A stretch of DNA of 64,000 bases from Shinella zoogloeoides (lineage in GTDB: Bacteria > Pseudomonadota > Alphaproteobacteria > Rhizobiales > Rhizobiaceae). Each line of letters opens with the position of its first letter. The first letter of the stretch is position 1. A program made the translations under genes and the position numbers. The notes under the pieces are model-generated. The model was not told where the DNA came from, searched no databases, and worked only from the letters and a program-made list of their open reading frames with translations. Below are positions 31,719 to 42,975 of this stretch, piece after piece. The stretch covers positions 3,489,001 through 3,553,000 of the forward strand of contig NZ_CP086610.1 in assembly GCF_020883495.1 (NCBI RefSeq), given 5' to 3'.

Positions 31719-31863
31719 GGCACGGACCTGAGGGCAATTTCGGGCCGGAAATGGGGAGAGCGGGATTCTCCGTTTTGAATCAAGCAGATTCCAGCGCCTG
31801 AAGGAAGTTGCTGCCTGTGGAAAGGCTGTGGAGCGGCGCGACACTATGCCATCGGCATGAGTC

Positions 31864-31872
31864 TTATCCACA
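31864..31872 (+). promoter_or_regulatory. Perfect DnaA box
   Basis: TTATCCACA is the exact strong DnaA box. A GANTC methylation site (GAGTC, 31859-31863) ends immediately before it. Confidence 0.85.
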
Positions 31873-31906
31873 TGCGCGCCGAATCCCTTTCCCGCTGTTT
31901 GCCGAT

Positions 31907-31915
31907 TGTGGAAAA
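31907..31915 (-). promoter_or_regulatory. Near-consensus DnaA box
   Basis: TGTGGAAAA differs from TGTGGATAA at one position. Related TGTGGAAAG copies lie at 31816-31824 and 32000-32008, about 92 bases to either side. Confidence 0.55.
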
Positions 31916-32000
31916 ACCGGCACTTATCCTCTTGCCTCCGGAGCCCTCCCGCTTTTAGCTCACCGTTGTCCCGGGCGATCAACAGGGGGCGGAGGATATT

Positions 32001-32822
32001 GTGGAAAGCACCAAAAACTACTTCCATCTGCACCTCATTTCGGACTCGACGGGCGAGACGCTGATCGCGGCGGGTCGCGCGGCGGCGGCGCAGTTCCAGT
32101 CCTCCCAGGCGCTGGAACATGTCTATCCGCTCATCCGCAATCGCAAGCAGCTCATGCCCGTGCTCGACGCCATCGACGGCGCGCCGGGTATCGTGCTCTA
32201 TACGGTGGTCGACCGGGAGCTTTCCGAAATCATCGACCAGCGCTGCCGGGAGATGGGCGTGCCCTGCGTTTCCGTGCTGGAGCCGGTGATCGACCTCTTC
32301 CAGTCCTATCTCGGCGCGCCGTCACGCCGCCGGGTGGGCGCGCAGCATGTGATGAATGCGGAATATTTCGCGCGCATCGAGGCGCTCAATTTCACGATGG
32401 ATCATGACGACGGGCAATTGCCGGCCGATCTCGAGGAGGCCGATGTCATCCTCATCGGCATCAGCCGTACCTCGAAGACACCGACCAGCATCTATCTCGC
32501 CAACCGCGGCATCAAGACGGCCAATGTGCCGATCGTGCTTGGCGTGCCGCTGCCGGAGCGTCTGTCGACGGCGATCAGGCCGCTGGTTGTCGGCCTGATC
32601 GCGACAACCGACCGGATCGCCCAGGTTCGGCAGAACCGGGTGCTGGGCCAGACGCAGGATTTTCGCGGCGACGACTATATCGACCGCGCGCAGATTTCCG
32701 AGGAGCTGAAATATGCCCGCGCCATCTGCGCGCGCCACAACTGGCCGATCATCGATGTCACGCGCCGCTCCATCGAGGAAACGGCTGCCGCCATCGTTGC
32801 CCTTCGCCCCAAGCTCCGCTAA
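32001..32822 (+). CDS. ppsR: Pyruvate,phosphate dikinase / PEP synthase regulatory protein (DUF299)
   Basis: A 273-residue bifunctional kinase/pyrophosphorylase of the DUF299 family, which switches PPDK or PEP synthase off and on by ADP-dependent threonine phosphorylation. [11 protein letters not shown] is near the N-terminus and the P-loop-like [18 protein letters not shown] near 155. GTG start at 32001 with GGAGG 7 bases upstream. This is the gene called RP001/duf299 next to oriC in other Alphaproteobacteria. maf follows after 25 bases. Confidence 0.92.
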   Translation: MESTKNYFHLHLISDSTGETLIAAGRAAAAQFQSSQALEHVYPLIRNRKQLMPVLDAIDGAPGIVLYTVVDRELSEIIDQRCREMGVPCVSVLEPVIDLFQSYLGAPSRRRVGAQHVMNAEYFARIEALNFTMDHDDGQLPADLEEADVILIGISRTSKTPTSIYLANRGIKTANVPIVLGVPLPERLSTAIRPLVVGLIATTDRIAQVRQNRVLGQTQDFRGDDYIDRAQISEELKYARAICARHNWPIIDVTRRSIEETAAAIVALRPKLR

Positions 32823-32847
32823 CCCGGAAGGGTAACGGGAGAATTCC

Positions 32848-33444
32848 ATGACGCCGCTGATCCTTGCCTCGCAAAGCCCCTTCCGCCGCATGCTGATGGA
32901 AAATGCCGGTCTGGCGTTCCGGGCGCAGGCCGCGGAAATCGACGAGCGCGCCGCCGAGGCGGCGCTTGCCGAACGCAACCCGACGCCGCAGGACGTGGCG
33001 GTAGCGCTCGCCATCGAGAAGGCGCGCGATGTGGCGGGGCGCAATCCCGGCGCGCTCGTCATCGGTTCGGACCAGACGCTTTCCCTCGAAGGTCGCGTGT
33101 TCCACAAGCCCGCCGACATGGCGGAAGCGAAGGGGCACCTCACGGCAATGTCGGGGCGGACCCATTCGCTCAATTGCGGCATCGCGCTGCTGCGCGACGG
33201 CGAGATTCTATGGAGCCATGTTTCCGTCGCCCATATGACGATGCGTCCCCTGTCGGAAGCCTTTATCGACCGCCATCTCGCGCGGGTCGGCACGCGGGTC
33301 CTGGCGAGCGTCGGAGCCTATCAGCTCGAAGGAGAGGGTGTGCAGCTCTTCGAGCGGATCGACGGCGACTACTTCACCATTCTCGGCCTGCCGCTGCTTC
33401 CCTTGCTGGCTAAACTTCGCGATCTCGGTGCTATCGATGCGTGA
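32848..33444 (+). CDS. maf: Maf family nucleotide pyrophosphatase
   Basis: A 198-residue Maf/Ham1-superfamily protein. [19 protein letters not shown] (with SxxR), then EKARDVA and [18 protein letters not shown], match the family active site. Maf proteins hydrolyse non-canonical or pyrimidine nucleoside triphosphates and are linked to septum control. The stop codon TGA (33442-33444) forms the start of parS-like site E and lies inside the aroE reading frame, so maf and aroE overlap by 8 bases. Confidence 0.92.
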   Translation: MTPLILASQSPFRRMLMENAGLAFRAQAAEIDERAAEAALAERNPTPQDVAVALAIEKARDVAGRNPGALVIGSDQTLSLEGRVFHKPADMAEAKGHLTAMSGRTHSLNCGIALLRDGEILWSHVSVAHMTMRPLSEAFIDRHLARVGTRVLASVGAYQLEGEGVQLFERIDGDYFTILGLPLLPLLAKLRDLGAIDA

Positions 33445-34294
33445 TTCACGTGAAACATTCGTCCCCCACGCCTTCGTCACCGGCTATCCGGTCAAGCATT
33501 CCCGCTCGCCGCTGATCCACAGCTATTGGCTGGAAACGCTTGGGCTTGAAGGATCTTACACGCGACAGGAGGTCGTGCCGGAAAACTTCGCCGGCTTCAT
33601 TGCGGGCCTCAAAAGCGGGGAATCCGGCTTCGTAGGGGGCAACATCACGATCCCCCACAAGGAGACGGCGTTCAAGCTGGCCGACCGCCCGGATGCGCTT
33701 AGCCAGGAGCTTGGCGCATCGAACACGCTCTGGATGGAAGACGGCCGGCTTCACGCGACGAATACCGACGGCTACGGTTTTCTTGCCAATCTGGATGCGA
33801 CCGCGCCGGGCTGGGACAAAACGGATCGCGCCGTCATCCTCGGGGCGGGGGGCGCGAGCCGAGCGATCATCCAGGCGGTGCGTGATCGCGGCATCGCGGA
33901 AATCCATGTGGTCAACCGCACCGCCGCCCGCGCGCAGGAACTGGCCGACCGTTTCGGGCCGAAGGTGCATGCCCACGCCATGGAGGCGCTGGCGGAGGTT
34001 TCGAAAGGGGCGGGGCTTTTCGTCAACACCACCTCGCTCGGCATGGATGGCGAAGCCGCGCCGGACTTCGACTTCTCACCGCTGGCATCCGGCGCGCTGG
34101 TGACGGATATCGTCTATGTGCCGCTCGTCACGCCGATCCTGCGTCAGGCGCAGGATCAGGGGTTCGCCATCGCCGATGGACTTGGCATGCTGTTGCATCA
34201 GGCCGCGCCCGGTTTCGAGAAATGGTTCGGCAAGCGGCCGGTCGTCGATGCCGAACTTCGCCGGCGGATCCTTGCGGACATGGAGGCGCATTGA
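33437..34294 (+). CDS. aroE: Shikimate dehydrogenase (NADP+)
   Basis: A 285-residue enzyme reducing 3-dehydroshikimate in aromatic amino acid synthesis. [18 protein letters not shown] binds shikimate, [10 protein letters not shown] supplies the catalytic lysine, and [15 protein letters not shown] is the NADP-binding loop. ATG at 33437 is chosen because the family motif starts soon after; the open frame extends 33 codons further upstream inside maf. Codons 2-7 carry parS-like site E. coaE starts on the last base of the stop. Confidence 0.94.
   Translation: MRDSRETFVPHAFVTGYPVKHSRSPLIHSYWLETLGLEGSYTRQEVVPENFAGFIAGLKSGESGFVGGNITIPHKETAFKLADRPDALSQELGASNTLWMEDGRLHATNTDGYGFLANLDATAPGWDKTDRAVILGAGGASRAIIQAVRDRGIAEIHVVNRTAARAQELADRFGPKVHAHAMEALAEVSKGAGLFVNTTSLGMDGEAAPDFDFSPLASGALVTDIVYVPLVTPILRQAQDQGFAIADGLGMLLHQAAPGFEKWFGKRPVVDAELRRRILADMEAH
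33442..33457. other. parS-like site E (maf stop / aroE start)
   Basis: TGATTCACGTGAAACA matches the consensus at 15 of 16. Its first three bases are the maf stop codon, and the whole site is read by aroE in another frame. It lies 1.4 kb from the putative origin. Confidence 0.85.
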
Positions 34295-34884
34295 TGATCG
34301 TGCTCGGCCTCACCGGATCGATCGGAACCGGAAAATCTACCACGGCGGCGATGTTCCGAAATCTCGGCGTGCCGGTACACGATGCCGATGCAACGGTGCA
34401 TGACCTTTATCGCGGCGAAGCCGTCGCGCCCGTCGCGGCGCGCTTTCCCGAAGCGCTTGCGGATGGCGCCATCGACCGCAAGGCGCTTTCGGCAGCGCTC
34501 GCCCGCGCGCCGGAGCGGTTCGGCGAGCTGGAGGCGATCATCCATCCGCTCGTGCGGGCGCGGGAAATCGCTTTCGTCAAGGCCGAACGGCAGAAGGGGT
34601 CCCCGCTCGTGCTGCTCGACATTCCGCTGCTTTATGAAGCGGGCGGCGAAAGCCGGGTGGACAAGGTGGCGGTGGTCACCTGCGATCCGCAAACCCAGCG
34701 CCGGCGCGTGCTGGAGCGGCCCGGCATGACGGAGGAGAAATTCGCCCTCATCCTGTCGCGCCAGATGCCGGATGCGGAAAAGCGGCAACGGGCGGATTTC
34801 GTCATCGATACGGGGCGGGGGCTTGAAGCGGCGCGTAAACAGGTGGAAGAGATAATCGCGAAACTGACGGAACGGCGGAACTGA
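34294..34884 (+). CDS. coaE: Dephospho-CoA kinase
   Basis: A 196-residue P-loop kinase for the last step of coenzyme A synthesis. VLGLTGSIGTGKSTTAAMF is the Walker A loop at residues 3-21, followed by VHDADATVHDLY and LLDIPLLYEAGG. The ATG at 34294 overlaps the aroE stop by one base, and dnaQ starts on the last base of its own stop. This tight coupling indicates one transcript aroE-coaE-dnaQ. Confidence 0.95.
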   Translation: MIVLGLTGSIGTGKSTTAAMFRNLGVPVHDADATVHDLYRGEAVAPVAARFPEALADGAIDRKALSAALARAPERFGELEAIIHPLVRAREIAFVKAERQKGSPLVLLDIPLLYEAGGESRVDKVAVVTCDPQTQRRRVLERPGMTEEKFALILSRQMPDAEKRQRADFVIDTGRGLEAARKQVEEIIAKLTERRN

Positions 34885-35588
34885 TGCGCGAGATCATCTT
34901 CGATACGGAAACGACCGGCCTCGACAACAAGCTCGACCGCGTCATCGAAATCGGCGGCGTGGAACTGGAGAACCATTTCCCGACCGGCCGCACGCTCCAT
35001 ATCTTCATCAATCCCGGCGACCGGAAGGTCCATCCGGACGCGCTTGCCGTCCACGGCATCACGGACGAATTCCTGCAGGACAAGAAGCCATTTGCCGACG
35101 TCGCGCAGGACATCATCGATTTCTTCGATGGCGCCCGCTGGGTGGCGCATAACGCCAACTTCGACATGGGCTTCATCAATGCCGAATTCGGCCGGCTCGG
35201 CCTGCCGCCGGTCGCGCCGGAAAAGGTGACGGATACGCTGGCGCTCGCCCGTCGCAAGCATCCGATGGGACCGAACTCGCTCGATGCGCTCTGCCGTCGC
35301 TACGGCATCGACAATTCGCATCGCACCAAGCACGGCGCGCTTCTCGACTCCGAACTGCTGGCCGAGGTCTATATCGAAATGATCGGCGGCCGGCAGGCCG
35401 CTTTGGGCCTGGGCACCGCCGAAAGCGGCCGCAAGACGCTGGTCGAGGTGGAGGACGAGGTGATCGAGCCGCTCGGCGCACGGCCGTCGCCGCTTGCCTC
35501 CCGCCTTTCCGAAGCGGACCGCGCGGCCCATGCCGCCATGGTGGAGAAGATGGGCGCCAAGGCGATCTGGGCGAAATATAGCGGCTGA
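34884..35588 (+). CDS. dnaQ: DNA polymerase III epsilon subunit (proofreading exonuclease)
   Basis: A 234-residue DEDDh 3'-5' exonuclease. Exo I is FDTETTGLDN (residues 5-14), Exo II is VAHNANFDMGFINAEF near 90, and Exo III has HRTKHGALLDSELLAEVY with the catalytic His and Asp. The C-terminal tail would bind the alpha subunit. Its ATG overlaps the coaE stop by one base. A strong terminator follows 30 bases after its stop. Confidence 0.95.
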   Translation: MREIIFDTETTGLDNKLDRVIEIGGVELENHFPTGRTLHIFINPGDRKVHPDALAVHGITDEFLQDKKPFADVAQDIIDFFDGARWVAHNANFDMGFINAEFGRLGLPPVAPEKVTDTLALARRKHPMGPNSLDALCRRYGIDNSHRTKHGALLDSELLAEVYIEMIGGRQAALGLGTAESGRKTLVEVEDEVIEPLGARPSPLASRLSEADRAAHAAMVEKMGAKAIWAKYSG

Positions 35589-35618
35589 ATCCGGCTCACT
35601 ATCCCCTAAGCGCAAAAG

Positions 35619-35653
35619 AAAACGCCCGGCTACGGATGTAACCGGGCGTTTTT
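35619..35653. terminator. Terminator dnaQ / secB
   Basis: AAAACGCCCGG (35619-35629) pairs perfectly with CCGGGCGTTTT (35642-35652) over a 12-base loop, followed by T. It lies between convergent dnaQ and secB and could serve both. Confidence 0.85.
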
Positions 35654-35674
35654 CATTGGGAAGCGGATCGGACC

Positions 35675-36151
35675 TTAGTTGGCCTGAACCTTCGCCTTGA
35701 CCTGTTCTTCGGCCATGCGCTGGGCGAACATCTGGGCGAAGTCGATCGGGTCGATCATCAGCGGCGGGAAGCCGCCGTTGCGGGTGGCGTCGGCGATGAT
35801 CTGGCGGGCGAAGGGGAAGAGCAGGCGCGGGCACTCGATGAAGAGAACCGGCAGCATGTGCTCCTGCGGGAAGCCCGTGATGCGGAAGACGCCGCCATAG
35901 GCGAGCTCGGCATTGAAGAGGACCTTGTCGCCATCCTTGGCTTCCGCATTCAGCGAGAGCAGGACGTCGAAGTCCGATTCGGCGAGCGGGTTCGCATTGA
36001 CATTGACGCTGATATTGATGGCCGGGGCCTTGTCACGGGCCTGCAGCGACCGCGGCGCACCCGGATTTTCGAAGGAGAAGTCCTTCACATACTGCGCCAG
36101 GATCGTGAGCGAGGGGCTCGCGGCGTTGGTGTCGGTGACTGCGTCGGTCAT
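35675..36151 (-). CDS. secB: Protein-export chaperone SecB
   Basis: A 158-residue homotetrameric chaperone that keeps precursor proteins unfolded and hands them to Sec[17 protein letters not shown] (about residues 18-33), [14 protein letters not shown] and [34 protein letters not shown] are the classic SecB segments. Length is normal. fxsA lies upstream in the same direction, 73 bases away. SecB beside the origin is a common alphaproteobacterial arrangement. Confidence 0.96.
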   Translation of the reverse strand: MTDAVTDTNAASPSLTILAQYVKDFSFENPGAPRSLQARDKAPAINISVNVNANPLAESDFDVLLSLNAEAKDGDKVLFNAELAYGGVFRITGFPQEHMLPVLFIECPRLLFPFARQIIADATRNGGFPPLMIDPIDFAQMFAQRMAEEQVKAKVQAN

Positions 36152-36224
36152 GGAAATATCCTCGGGGACTCTGGAAAGTCAGGCCATCTAGCATTTCGGC
36201 CGGGGCCTTACAACCCTGGGGCCT

Positions 36225-36683
36225 TCAGCGCGGACCGTCGCGATGGAAGTCGTTTTCATCGAGATCGATGGTGCGCTGCGCGTCGGTTTGCGGTGCGCCG
36301 CCGGGCCGTATGGTGCCCATATCCACCACAACGACGTTGCGGATCAGCCGGTTCCACAGGAAGGCGCGCACGGGCGGAAGAAACAGGGCGAGACCGACGA
36401 TATCGGTCAGGAAGCCGGGGATGAGAAGCAGGATGCCGGCAACGACGATCATCGCCGCATCGAGCATCTCCTTGCCGGGCGCGCGTCCGTCCTGCCCCGC
36501 CTGCCTCAGCCGCATGAGAACGCCGAAGCCCTGCACCCGCATCAGCACGATGCCCACGATGGCGGAGAACACGACGAGGGACAGCGTCGGGAAAAGGCCG
36601 ATCCGTCGTCCGACAAGGATGAAACAGGCGATTTCCGCCAGCGGCAGAAGAAGAATGAAAAGCGGGATGAGGCGTCTCAGCAT
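36225..36683 (-). CDS. fxsA: FxsA family membrane protein
   Basis: A 152-residue inner-membrane protein with about four hydrophobic segments (residues 3-21, 25-44, 72-90, 92-108). LPLAEIACFILVGRRIG and LLLIPGFLTDIVGLALFLPP are typical FxsA stretches. The E. coli homologue affects exclusion of phage T7 by the F plasmid; its cellular role is unclear. ATG at 36683 is used (GGAAACC upstream); a TTG at 36692 is less likely. It is divergent from the Tim44-like gene. Confidence 0.85.
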   Translation of the reverse strand: MLRRLIPLFILLLPLAEIACFILVGRRIGLFPTLSLVVFSAIVGIVLMRVQGFGVLMRLRQAGQDGRAPGKEMLDAAMIVVAGILLLIPGFLTDIVGLALFLPPVRAFLWNRLIRNVVVVDMGTIRPGGAPQTDAQRTIDLDENDFHRDGPR

Positions 36684-36835
36684 GGTTTCCAATGTCGCAT
36701 AGATTTGGCTGGGTCGATACTGCGGCGCAAGGTTGCATGCGTCTTCGTCGCATTCACGTCATCGCCATTTGAATGATCCGTCTTTGCGGACTATATGGAA
36801 AAGGAACAAAAAACAGAAACCGCAGCGGATCGATA

Positions 36836-37540
36836 ATGGGCTCATTCGACTTTGTAACGATTTTCTTCCTCGTGGCTGCGGTGGTCATCTTCCTGCAATT
36901 GCGCAGCGTGCTTGGCCGGCGCACCGGCAGCGAGCGTCCGCCCTTCGATCCCTATTCCAAGCGCGAGGGCGCGAGCGAGACTGATTCGGCCGATCGCGGC
37001 AAGGTCGTCACGCTGCCGCGCCGAGACGGCACGGACGAGGAGGAGAACCCCTTCGCCTCCATCGACGCTGTCGCCGCTCCGGGCACGCCGCTGAACGAAC
37101 AGCTTCGCACTGTGGCCAAGGCCGACCCCTCCTTCAACCCGAAGGAATTCGCCAACGGCGCCCGCATGGCTTACGAGATGATCGTCGTCGCCTTTGCCGA
37201 TGGCGACCGCAAGACGCTGAAGAACCTCCTGTCGCGCGAAGTCTATGAAGGCTTCGACGCCGCCATTTCCGAACGCGAGAGCAAGGGCGAGGTGGTGCGC
37301 TCCAGCTTCGTCGGCATCGAGAAGGCCGATATCGTCGGCGCCGAGGTCAAGGACAGCGAAGTCAACATCACGCTGCGCATCGTCAGCCAGTTGATTTCCG
37401 CCACCTATGACAAGGCCGGCGCGCTGGTCGACGGCGATGCCGAGACGGTGGCCGAGGTGAACGATCTGTGGACCTTCGCCCGCGACATCCGCTCGCGCGA
37501 TCCGAACTGGAAGCTGATCGCCACCGAGTCGGAAGGCTGA
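36836..37540 (+). CDS. Tim44/TimA family protein
   Basis: A 234-residue protein with an N-terminal membrane anchor (FVTIFFLVAAVVIFLQLRSV, about residues 5-24), a charged linker, and a Tim44-like C-terminal domain (about 90-230) with EFANGARMAYEMIVVAFADGD and NDLWTFARDIRSRDPNWKL. Alphaproteobacterial TimA is the homologue of the mitochondrial import protein Tim44. The ATG at 36836 is preceded by a purine-rich stretch but no strong Shine-Dalgarno sequence. It is followed 11 bases later by mltA. Confidence 0.88.
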   Translation: MGSFDFVTIFFLVAAVVIFLQLRSVLGRRTGSERPPFDPYSKREGASETDSADRGKVVTLPRRDGTDEEENPFASIDAVAAPGTPLNEQLRTVAKADPSFNPKEFANGARMAYEMIVVAFADGDRKTLKNLLSREVYEGFDAAISERESKGEVVRSSFVGIEKADIVGAEVKDSEVNITLRIVSQLISATYDKAGALVDGDAETVAEVNDLWTFARDIRSRDPNWKLIATESEG

Positions 37541-37551
37541 GCGAGGCCCCC

Positions 37552-38667
37552 ATGGATTACCGTCTGGTTCCGGCCCGGTTTTCGGCGCTTCCCGGCTGGG
37601 ACGAGGACGATCCCACTCCCCTGATGGCGGCCATGGGCCGCTGTCGCGCGCATATTCGTGATGTCAAACCCTACAAGACAGGCTCGCTCGGCATCACCGC
37701 CGGCGAGCTTTTGACGCTTCTGGACGCCGCCGAAGCGGAACGGCCGGAAGGCCCCGCTGCCGTGCGCGCCTTCTTCGAGGCCCATTGCGTGCCCTTCCGT
37801 ATCGAGAAGGCGGATGGCTCAGCGGGTTTCGTCACCGCCTTCTACGAGCCCGAAGTCGCCGTGAAGGCTGAACCGGACGAGGACTATCGCTACCCCTTCT
37901 ATCGCCGGCCGGACGATCTGGTCGATATCGACGATGCCAATCGCCCCGCCGGCTTCCCGGAAGGCTATGCCTTCGGCCTCATGAAGGACGGGGCCATCAT
38001 CGAGCACCCGGACCGCGGCGCGGTTGAACGGGGTTATCTTGCCGGCCGGGGCCTCGAAATCGCCTATGCGCGCTCGAAGGTCGATGTCTTCTTCGCCCAT
38101 GTCCAGGGCGCGGCGCGGCTCGTCTATCCGGGCGGCGCGCTGAAGCGGATCACCTATGCCGCAAAAACCGGCCATCCCTTCTCGGCCATCGGCAAGCTCC
38201 TGATCGACCGCGGCGAGATCGACGCCGCCACCGTCTCCATGGCCTCGATCCGCGACTGGCTCGCCCGCCACGAGGATCAGGTGGACGCGGTGCTCTGGCA
38301 CAACCGCTCCTTCATCTTCTTCAGGCAAGCGGCCGTGGACGACACCTCGCTCGGCCCCATCGCCGCCGCCAAGGTGCCACTGGTCGCCGGCCGCTCGCTG
38401 GCGGTCGACCGGATGATCCACACCTTCGGCCTGCCCTTCTTCATCTCCAGCGATAGCCTCACCCATATGGACGGTGGAAAGCCCTTCGGCCGGCTGATGC
38501 TGGCGCTCGATACCGGGACCGCCATCGTCGGCCCGGCGCGCGGCGATATCTTCACCGGCTCGGGCGATGCGGCGGGTGCGCTGGCCGGCCATGTGCGTAA
38601 TGCCGCGACCTTCCATATCCTCATCCCCCGGGCGGCGGCGGAGCGCTACCTCCATGCCGAAGGATAA
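37552..38667 (+). CDS. mltA: Membrane-bound lytic murein transglycosylase A
   Basis: A 371-residue MltA-family protein. GFVTAFYEPEVAVKAEPD (about residue 90), the domain with GRGLEIAYARSKVDVFFAHVQGAARL, and the 3D domain, with LALDTGTAIVGPARGDIFTGSGDAA including the catalytic aspartate, are present. It cleaves peptidoglycan to 1,6-anhydromuropeptides. No signal peptide or lipobox is evident from this start, unlike E. coli MltA, which is common in rhizobial annotations. It overlaps the Smr gene by 14 bases. Confidence 0.92.
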   Translation: MDYRLVPARFSALPGWDEDDPTPLMAAMGRCRAHIRDVKPYKTGSLGITAGELLTLLDAAEAERPEGPAAVRAFFEAHCVPFRIEKADGSAGFVTAFYEPEVAVKAEPDEDYRYPFYRRPDDLVDIDDANRPAGFPEGYAFGLMKDGAIIEHPDRGAVERGYLAGRGLEIAYARSKVDVFFAHVQGAARLVYPGGALKRITYAAKTGHPFSAIGKLLIDRGEIDAATVSMASIRDWLARHEDQVDAVLWHNRSFIFFRQAAVDDTSLGPIAAAKVPLVAGRSLAVDRMIHTFGLPFFISSDSLTHMDGGKPFGRLMLALDTGTAIVGPARGDIFTGSGDAAGALAGHVRNAATFHILIPRAAAERYLHAEG

Positions 38668-39223
38668 GGCGCTCACCAGTGAGGACCGCATTCTCTGGGG
38701 CAAGGTGGCGCGCAGCACGCGGGCCATGCCCGGCAAGCTTGATGCCCTGACGGAATTCGAGGCGGTCTTCGCGGAAAAGGTCGAGGAACAGAAGGCGCCG
38801 GAACCGGAAGCGAAGAAGGCCAGGGCCGACAAGGCGGCGGAGGGCATTGCGCTCACCATCGGCCGCGGCAAGGAAACCCGCCACCATCCGCTGGAGCGTC
38901 CGGTCAAGCGCAAGATCGCCAAGGGCCGGCTTGCCCTCGAGGCGCGCATCGACCTGCACGGCATGATCCAGAGCGAGGCGCACGGCTTCCTGCTCGGCTT
39001 CCTCATCAAGGCGCATGAGCGGGGCCTGCGCCATGTGCTCGTCATCACCGGCAAGGGCACCTCGCTCGGCAGCGACGGCGCGCTGAAACGCGCGGTGCCG
39101 CTCTGGTTCTCGCTGCCGGAATTCCGGCCGCTGATCTCCTCCTACGAGCCTGCCGCGCGCAACCATGGCGGCGAAGGCGCGCTCTATGTCCGCTTGGCTC
39201 GCGCACCGGGGGAGAAACGATGA
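38654..39223 (+). CDS. Smr domain protein
   Basis: A 189-residue protein. The N-terminal part is charged and low-complexity; the C-terminal Smr (MutS2-related) domain (about 95-185) has ARIDLHGMIQSEAHGFL, HVLVITGKGTS and NHGGEGALYVRL. Smr domains are nucleases or nucleic-acid binders, in some cases acting on stalled ribosomes. ATG at 38654 lies inside mltA, and the stop overlaps the next gene in an ATGA arrangement, so mltA-smr-xre are translationally coupled. Confidence 0.9.
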   Translation: MPKDKALTSEDRILWGKVARSTRAMPGKLDALTEFEAVFAEKVEEQKAPEPEAKKARADKAAEGIALTIGRGKETRHHPLERPVKRKIAKGRLALEARIDLHGMIQSEAHGFLLGFLIKAHERGLRHVLVITGKGTSLGSDGALKRAVPLWFSLPEFRPLISSYEPAARNHGGEGALYVRLARAPGEKR

Positions 39224-39600
39224 CGACGCCCTTCGGCAAGGCCGTGCGGCACCTGCGCGACCGCAAGGGCGTTTCCCAGAAGGAGATGGCGGTGGCGCTC
39301 GGCGTCAGCCCCGCCTATCTCTCGGCGCTGGAACACGGCAAGCGCGGCATGCCGAGCTTCGATTTCCTCCAGCGCGTCGCCGGTTACTTCAACGTCATCT
39401 GGGACGAGGCCGAGGAACTCTTCCGCATCGCCCAGATTTCCGACCCCCGCGTGGTGGTGGATACCGCCGGCCTGCCGCCGGAATATACGGCCTTCGCCAA
39501 CCGGCTTTCGGCGGAAATCGCAAGCCTTCCGCCCGAGACGGTGCGCCGTCTTGCCGGCATCCTCGAAAAAGCGTGCAATAACCGGGTAAAACCCGGTTGA
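39220..39600 (+). CDS. XRE-family helix-turn-helix regulator
   Basis: A 126-residue protein. The N-terminal Cro/C1-type HTH (about residues 8-62) reads KAVRHLRDRKGVSQKEMAVA, then GVSPAYLSALEHGKRG. The C-terminal half (FNVIWDEAEELFRIA to the end) is a short helical region conserved among alphaproteobacterial members. It overlaps the Smr gene by 4 bases. Targets are unknown. gyrB begins 136 bases later after an AT-richer gap that probably carries the gyrB promoter. Confidence 0.88.
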   Translation: MTTPFGKAVRHLRDRKGVSQKEMAVALGVSPAYLSALEHGKRGMPSFDFLQRVAGYFNVIWDEAEELFRIAQISDPRVVVDTAGLPPEYTAFANRLSAEIASLPPETVRRLAGILEKACNNRVKPG

Positions 39601-39736
39601 TCCCCTGAATTCTGCCGTGTTTGCAGGCTCTCTGATTTGGAACTTGAGGGCAAAATCCCTATATTCGGAGAATCCGGAAAGCCGTGATTCGCCCCGCTTT
39701 CCCCGCCTGTCGCGAAAACTCTGGAAAGACTTTTGA

Positions 39737-42169
<2,433 letters not shown>

Positions 42170-42174
42170 CAGGA

Positions 42175-42200
42175 AAAGAGCCGCCGAAAGGCGGCTCTTT
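42175..42200. terminator. Terminator gyrB / nitroreductase
   Basis: AAAGAGCCGCC (42175-42185), loop GAAA, GGCGGCTCTTT (42190-42200). A perfect 11-bp stem with flanking A and T runs between convergent genes. Confidence 0.92.
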
Positions 42201-42211
42201 CATATGCGGGT

Positions 42212-42805
42212 TCAGGCGATGAAACGCCCTTCGGAAGCGAACTCCGCCACCGGCTTGCGCGTGCTCGGCACTTCGCGCTTCATCAGGTCTTCCGGCAGCG
42301 TCTCCTTCGGCGCGATCTTGCCGATGGCGGCCGCCGCCTCCACACGAAAACCGTCCGGAATGCCGAGCACGTCCGTGAGTCTGGCGCGGTCGATGCCGCC
42401 CATGCCGTGGGCGTGGTAGCCGGCATGGATCGCCTGAAGGGCGAAATAGGCCCAGGCCGCGCCCGTGTCGAAGGCATGGGTATAGGCGGGGCGCATCTCG
42501 CCGTCGGCATTCTTGCGATGGGTCTGCGAGACGATCACCACGAGCACGGAGGCCTTGTCCGCCCAGCGCCGGTTGCCGTCGTCCAGCGCATCATAGATCG
42601 CATCGAAGGCGGGGGTGCCGCGATGGCCGTAGATGAAGCGCCAGGGCTGGCCGTTGGCCGCCGAGGGCGCCCAGCGCGCAGCCTCGAACAGCGAGAGCAG
42701 CGTCGCCTGCGGCATGGCCTCGCCGGTGAAGGCGCGGGGCGACCACCGGTCGAGGAAGACGGGGGAGATGGCGTGGTCCGCGATGCGGCCGGTGGGATGG
42801 GTCAT
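42212..42805 (-). CDS. Nitroreductase family protein
   Basis: A 197-residue FMN-dependent oxidoreductase. FLDRWSPRAFTGEAM and FEAARWAPSAANGQPWRFIY (about residues 39-58) are the FMN-binding N-terminal motifs, and AYFALQAIHAGYHAHGMGGID the central helix. The natural substrate is unknown; family members reduce nitro groups or quinones with NAD(P)H. Its 5' end faces the gabD gene, with a 170-bp divergent gap holding both promoters. Confidence 0.9.
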   Translation of the reverse strand: MTHPTGRIADHAISPVFLDRWSPRAFTGEAMPQATLLSLFEAARWAPSAANGQPWRFIYGHRGTPAFDAIYDALDDGNRRWADKASVLVVIVSQTHRKNADGEMRPAYTHAFDTGAAWAYFALQAIHAGYHAHGMGGIDRARLTDVLGIPDGFRVEAAAAIGKIAPKETLPEDLMKREVPSTRKPVAEFASEGRFIA

Positions 42806-42975
42806 TGCATAGCCTCGAATGTAGATTTAGCGGGCGGAACCTAACCCCATCGGCGCCGTCCGCGAAGTGCTAAAATCGCTTGGCAGTCGATTGTCGAAAG
42901 GGTGGCTGAGGCCATATAACGCTTGCAACACGGCGTCATGGCGCCCGGTGGCATCGCGAAAATGGGAGATATCCG

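Larger units (their letters stand above)
31595..32000. other. oriC: Putative chromosomal replication origin (oriC), hemE-ppsR intergenic region
   Basis: This 406-bp gene-free gap lies between divergent hemE and the DUF299 gene, the conserved oriC position in Caulobacter and rhizobia. It holds one perfect DnaA box, several one- or two-mismatch boxes, and six GANTC sites (31650, 31764, 31777, 31787, 31859, 31881). An AT-rich segment at 31610-31680 contains two odd palindromes: CTCTTTTAAAGAG (31623-31635) and AGGATTAAATCCT (31666-31678). This AT-rich part could be the unwinding element. No clear CtrA TTAA-N7-TTAA site was found. Confidence 0.85.

Noticed and set aside
31595..32000. Short ORF 31808-32407 in the plus strand starting in the origin
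   Set aside because: It is in a different frame from ppsR, has no ribosome-binding site and its translation is Arg/Gly-rich without similarity.
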